A stretch of DNA of 64,000 nucleotides, taken from positions 1 through 64,000 of the forward strand of contig JAIOAQ010000003.1 in the NCBI GenBank assembly GCA_019873735.1, given 5' to 3'. The notes below the pieces were generated by a model. The model was not told the origin of the DNA. It searched no databases and saw nothing but the letters and a program-made list of their open reading frames with translations. The stretch's first letter is position 1; each line of letters opens with the position of its first letter. The DNA is from Chloroflexota bacterium (GTDB lineage Bacteria; Chloroflexota; Anaerolineae; Anaerolineales; Villigracilaceae). Below are positions 62,611 through 64,000 of this stretch, piece after piece. The position numbers and the translations under genes were made by a program.

Positions 62611-64000
62611 CTCAGGCGTAGCCTGCGTTGGCCTGTTGCAGGTGGCGGAGCAGTTCGTTCTGGAGGTCTTTGGCGAGTGCGGGCTGAGAGTCGATCAGGT
62701 TGTTGAGTTCCTCAGGGTCGGTCTCGAGGTTGTAGAGTTCGAAGAAGTTGTAATCGGATGAAGTGTAGTAGGTGAGTTTGTAGGGGCCTTTGTACATGGC
62801 AACCGAGACCTTGCGCAGGCGTTCGAAGGAGGAGTTGCTCTTGGCTTCGACCGAGAAGGTGACGCGCTGCGGGTCTGGGCTGCCGCCCAGGGTGGGGAGG
62901 GGGCTTCCTTCGGCCCAGTCGGGGATGGGGTTGCCGGTGAGTGCGGCGAGGGTAGGCAGCAGGTCAATGCTGTTTGTGGGGGTGTGGACGTCCACCCGCT
63001 GGCGCTGGCCTGGGGCCGAGATGAGCAGGGGGATGTGTACCAGCGGCTCAAAGAGCAGAGGCGTGATATGCCGTAATGTCCCGCGCTCAAAACATTCGCC
63101 GTGGTCGGCGGTGACGATGAGGTAGGAGGTATCGAGCAGGCCGGTGTTTTGCAGGGCGTCGAGCAGGAGGCCGAAGTAGTGGTCGGCGCTGGCGATGTAC
63201 TCGTCGTAGAGTTTTCTGCGGTTGGCGACTTTCTGAGGGGGGTTCTTGCCGCCGAGCGGGTGGCGGGGCTTTTCGATGGGGGAGAAGTTGTCGTTTTTGA
63301 AACGGTCGAAGAAGTCGCGGTGAGGGCGGTAGGGTTCGTGGACAGACCAGAGGTGGCAGTAGGCAATGAAGGGTGTGGGGAGTGCGGGGAGGGTCTGGGC
63401 GAGGCCCTGGAAGAGGTGGTCGAGGCGGAAGGCGATGGGGAGCAGGCCTGTGGCGGGCAGGCCGAGAGGGTAGTCGTTGGCCTGCTGCTGGAGGTGGGCG
63501 AGGCTGCGCTGGTAGGCGAGGCGTTCAGAGAGGCCGAGCAGGAGGGATGCGGGCGGGTCGTCGTCCTGGAAGAGGAAGTCGTCGGTGGAGCGGTAGGCGG
63601 CGTTGAGGTCGTTTGGGAGGGCTTTGCCGATGACCTGGGAGAAGGCGGCGAAGGAATCTGGTGGTAGGATGGTATCGAGGTCTTGGTTGAACTGGTTGAA
63701 GATGTGGTTGGCCCACAGGTTTTGGGAGAAGGCGAAGCGGTGGTAGGCTGAGGAGGTGGTGTGGAAGAGGTTGTGTGGGGTGAGGGAGCGTTTCATCAGG
63801 CCGGCCATGTTGATGGCGCGGTGAGTCCAGGGGTAGAGGCCTGTGAGCAGGGAGGCGGTGCCTGGGACGGTGAAGTTGCCTGCGGAGTGGTGGTTGTGGA
63901 AGACGGTGGCGCGTTGGGCGAAGCGTTGGAGGTTGGGGGTGGTGGGGCGCGGGTAGCCATAGAGGGAGAGGTTGCGCGCGCTCATGGCGTCGAAGAGGAT
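62611..64000. repeat. 1.39-kb direct repeat, second copy (runs off window)
   Basis: Direct repeat of 60529-61918. The true length is unknown because the window ends inside it. Confidence 0.9.
62612..64000 (-). CDS. Sulfatase-like hydrolase, alkaline phosphatase superfamily, copy 2 (5' end outside window)
   Basis: At least 462 residues, entering from the right edge. The visible region matches copy 1 at about 99 percent of residues; the one clear difference is NFFELYNL here against DFFELYNL. The NFTVPGTASLLTG segment also lacks the formylglycine Cys. The N-terminal signal cannot be seen. Confidence 0.85.
   Translation of the reverse strand: MLFDAMSARNLSLYGYPRPTTPNLQRFAQRATVFHNHHSAGNFTVPGTASLLTGLYPWTHRAINMAGLMKRSLTPHNLFHTTSSAYHRFAFSQNLWANHIFNQFNQDLDTILPPDSFAAFSQVIGKALPNDLNAAYRSTDDFLFQDDDPPASLLLGLSERLAYQRSLAHLQQQANDYPLGLPATGLLPIAFRLDHLFQGLAQTLPALPTPFIAYCHLWSVHEPYRPHRDFFDRFKNDNFSPIEKPRHPLGGKNPPQKVANRRKLYDEYIASADHYFGLLLDALQNTGLLDTSYLIVTADHGECFERGTLRHITPLLFEPLVHIPLLISAPGQRQRVDVHTPTNSIDLLPTLAALTGNPIPDWAEGSPLPTLGGSPDPQRVTFSVEAKSNSSFERLRKVSVAMYKGPYKLTYYTSSDYNFFELYNLETDPEELNNLIDSQPALAKDLQNELLRHLQQANAGYA

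Noticed and set aside
1-64000. tRNA or rRNA genes
   Set aside because: No gap shows a T-arm/acceptor pattern or rRNA core sequence. Short gaps were checked by eye, so a diverged tRNA cannot be fully excluded.

Overview
The window looks like a chromosomal segment of a Chloroflexota bacterium, most likely class Anaerolineae. This is inferred from gene content and style, not from a marker gene: many lipoproteins and envelope proteins of a monoderm-like cell (LCP, VanW, M23 and GerMN-like proteins), a nadC-nadA-nadB cluster, a PhoP/PhoR-PstSCAB-PhoU cluster, a Trm112-like protein, a bifunctional PGI/PMI, and moderately high GC. No rRNA or tRNA gene was recognised.

Layout. (1) 1-10606, minus strand: a defence island. 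A NERD-nuclease/UvrD-type helicase, a 1234-residue DUF6079-type P-loop ATPase resembling BrxC/PglY, an RHH-DUF433 antitoxin with a frameshifted DUF5615 PIN-like toxin, a zinc-ribbon DNA methyltransferase, and an AbiEi/AbiEii pair that runs off the left edge. The layout is BREX-like but no PglZ gene is visible. (2) 10607-13703: an apparent stand-alone ncRNA with an extended -10 promoter and an intrinsic terminator, then four minus-strand genes for small secreted, lipoprotein and SnoaL-like proteins. (3) 13782-16136: an XRE-HTH/NB-ARC/TPR regulator broken by an in-frame stop. (4) 16241-26178: a phosphate regulon. PhoP/PhoR, a PHP-domain protein, a 30-residue membrane peptide, a double-domain PstS, PstC, a long PstA, PstB, an ArsC-type arsenate reductase and PhoU. 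Repeats with an 11-bp period resembling Pho boxes lie upstream of phoP, the PHP gene and pstS. (5) 26226-35410: a GntR-aldolase fusion, MBL hydrolase, MutY, PCMT, two large GT-C-like membrane proteins and a lipoprotein. (6) 35492-39530: nadC-nadA-nadB, the de novo NAD pathway. (7) 39622-43583: sugar ABC ATPase, ROK-like kinase and SIS isomerase, probably amino-sugar use. (8) 43606-58437: envelope genes, a HerA-like ATPase, PGI/PMI and beta-propeller lipoproteins. (9) 58498-64000: surE, an aldo-keto reductase and two nearly identical alkaline-phosphatase-superfamily genes around a membrane-protein gene.

The most interesting unexplained signal is a family of five dispersed elements of 105-106 nt (16241, 36356, 39198, 39425, 59319). 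All have the same orientation. Each has long complementary ends and two internal hairpins and folds as a three-way junction, with wobble-preserving changes in one stem. Three of the five lie in or next to the nad cluster. A second palindromic family (3691, 5142, 11218, 37074) has inserted in frame into two protein-coding genes, including nadA.
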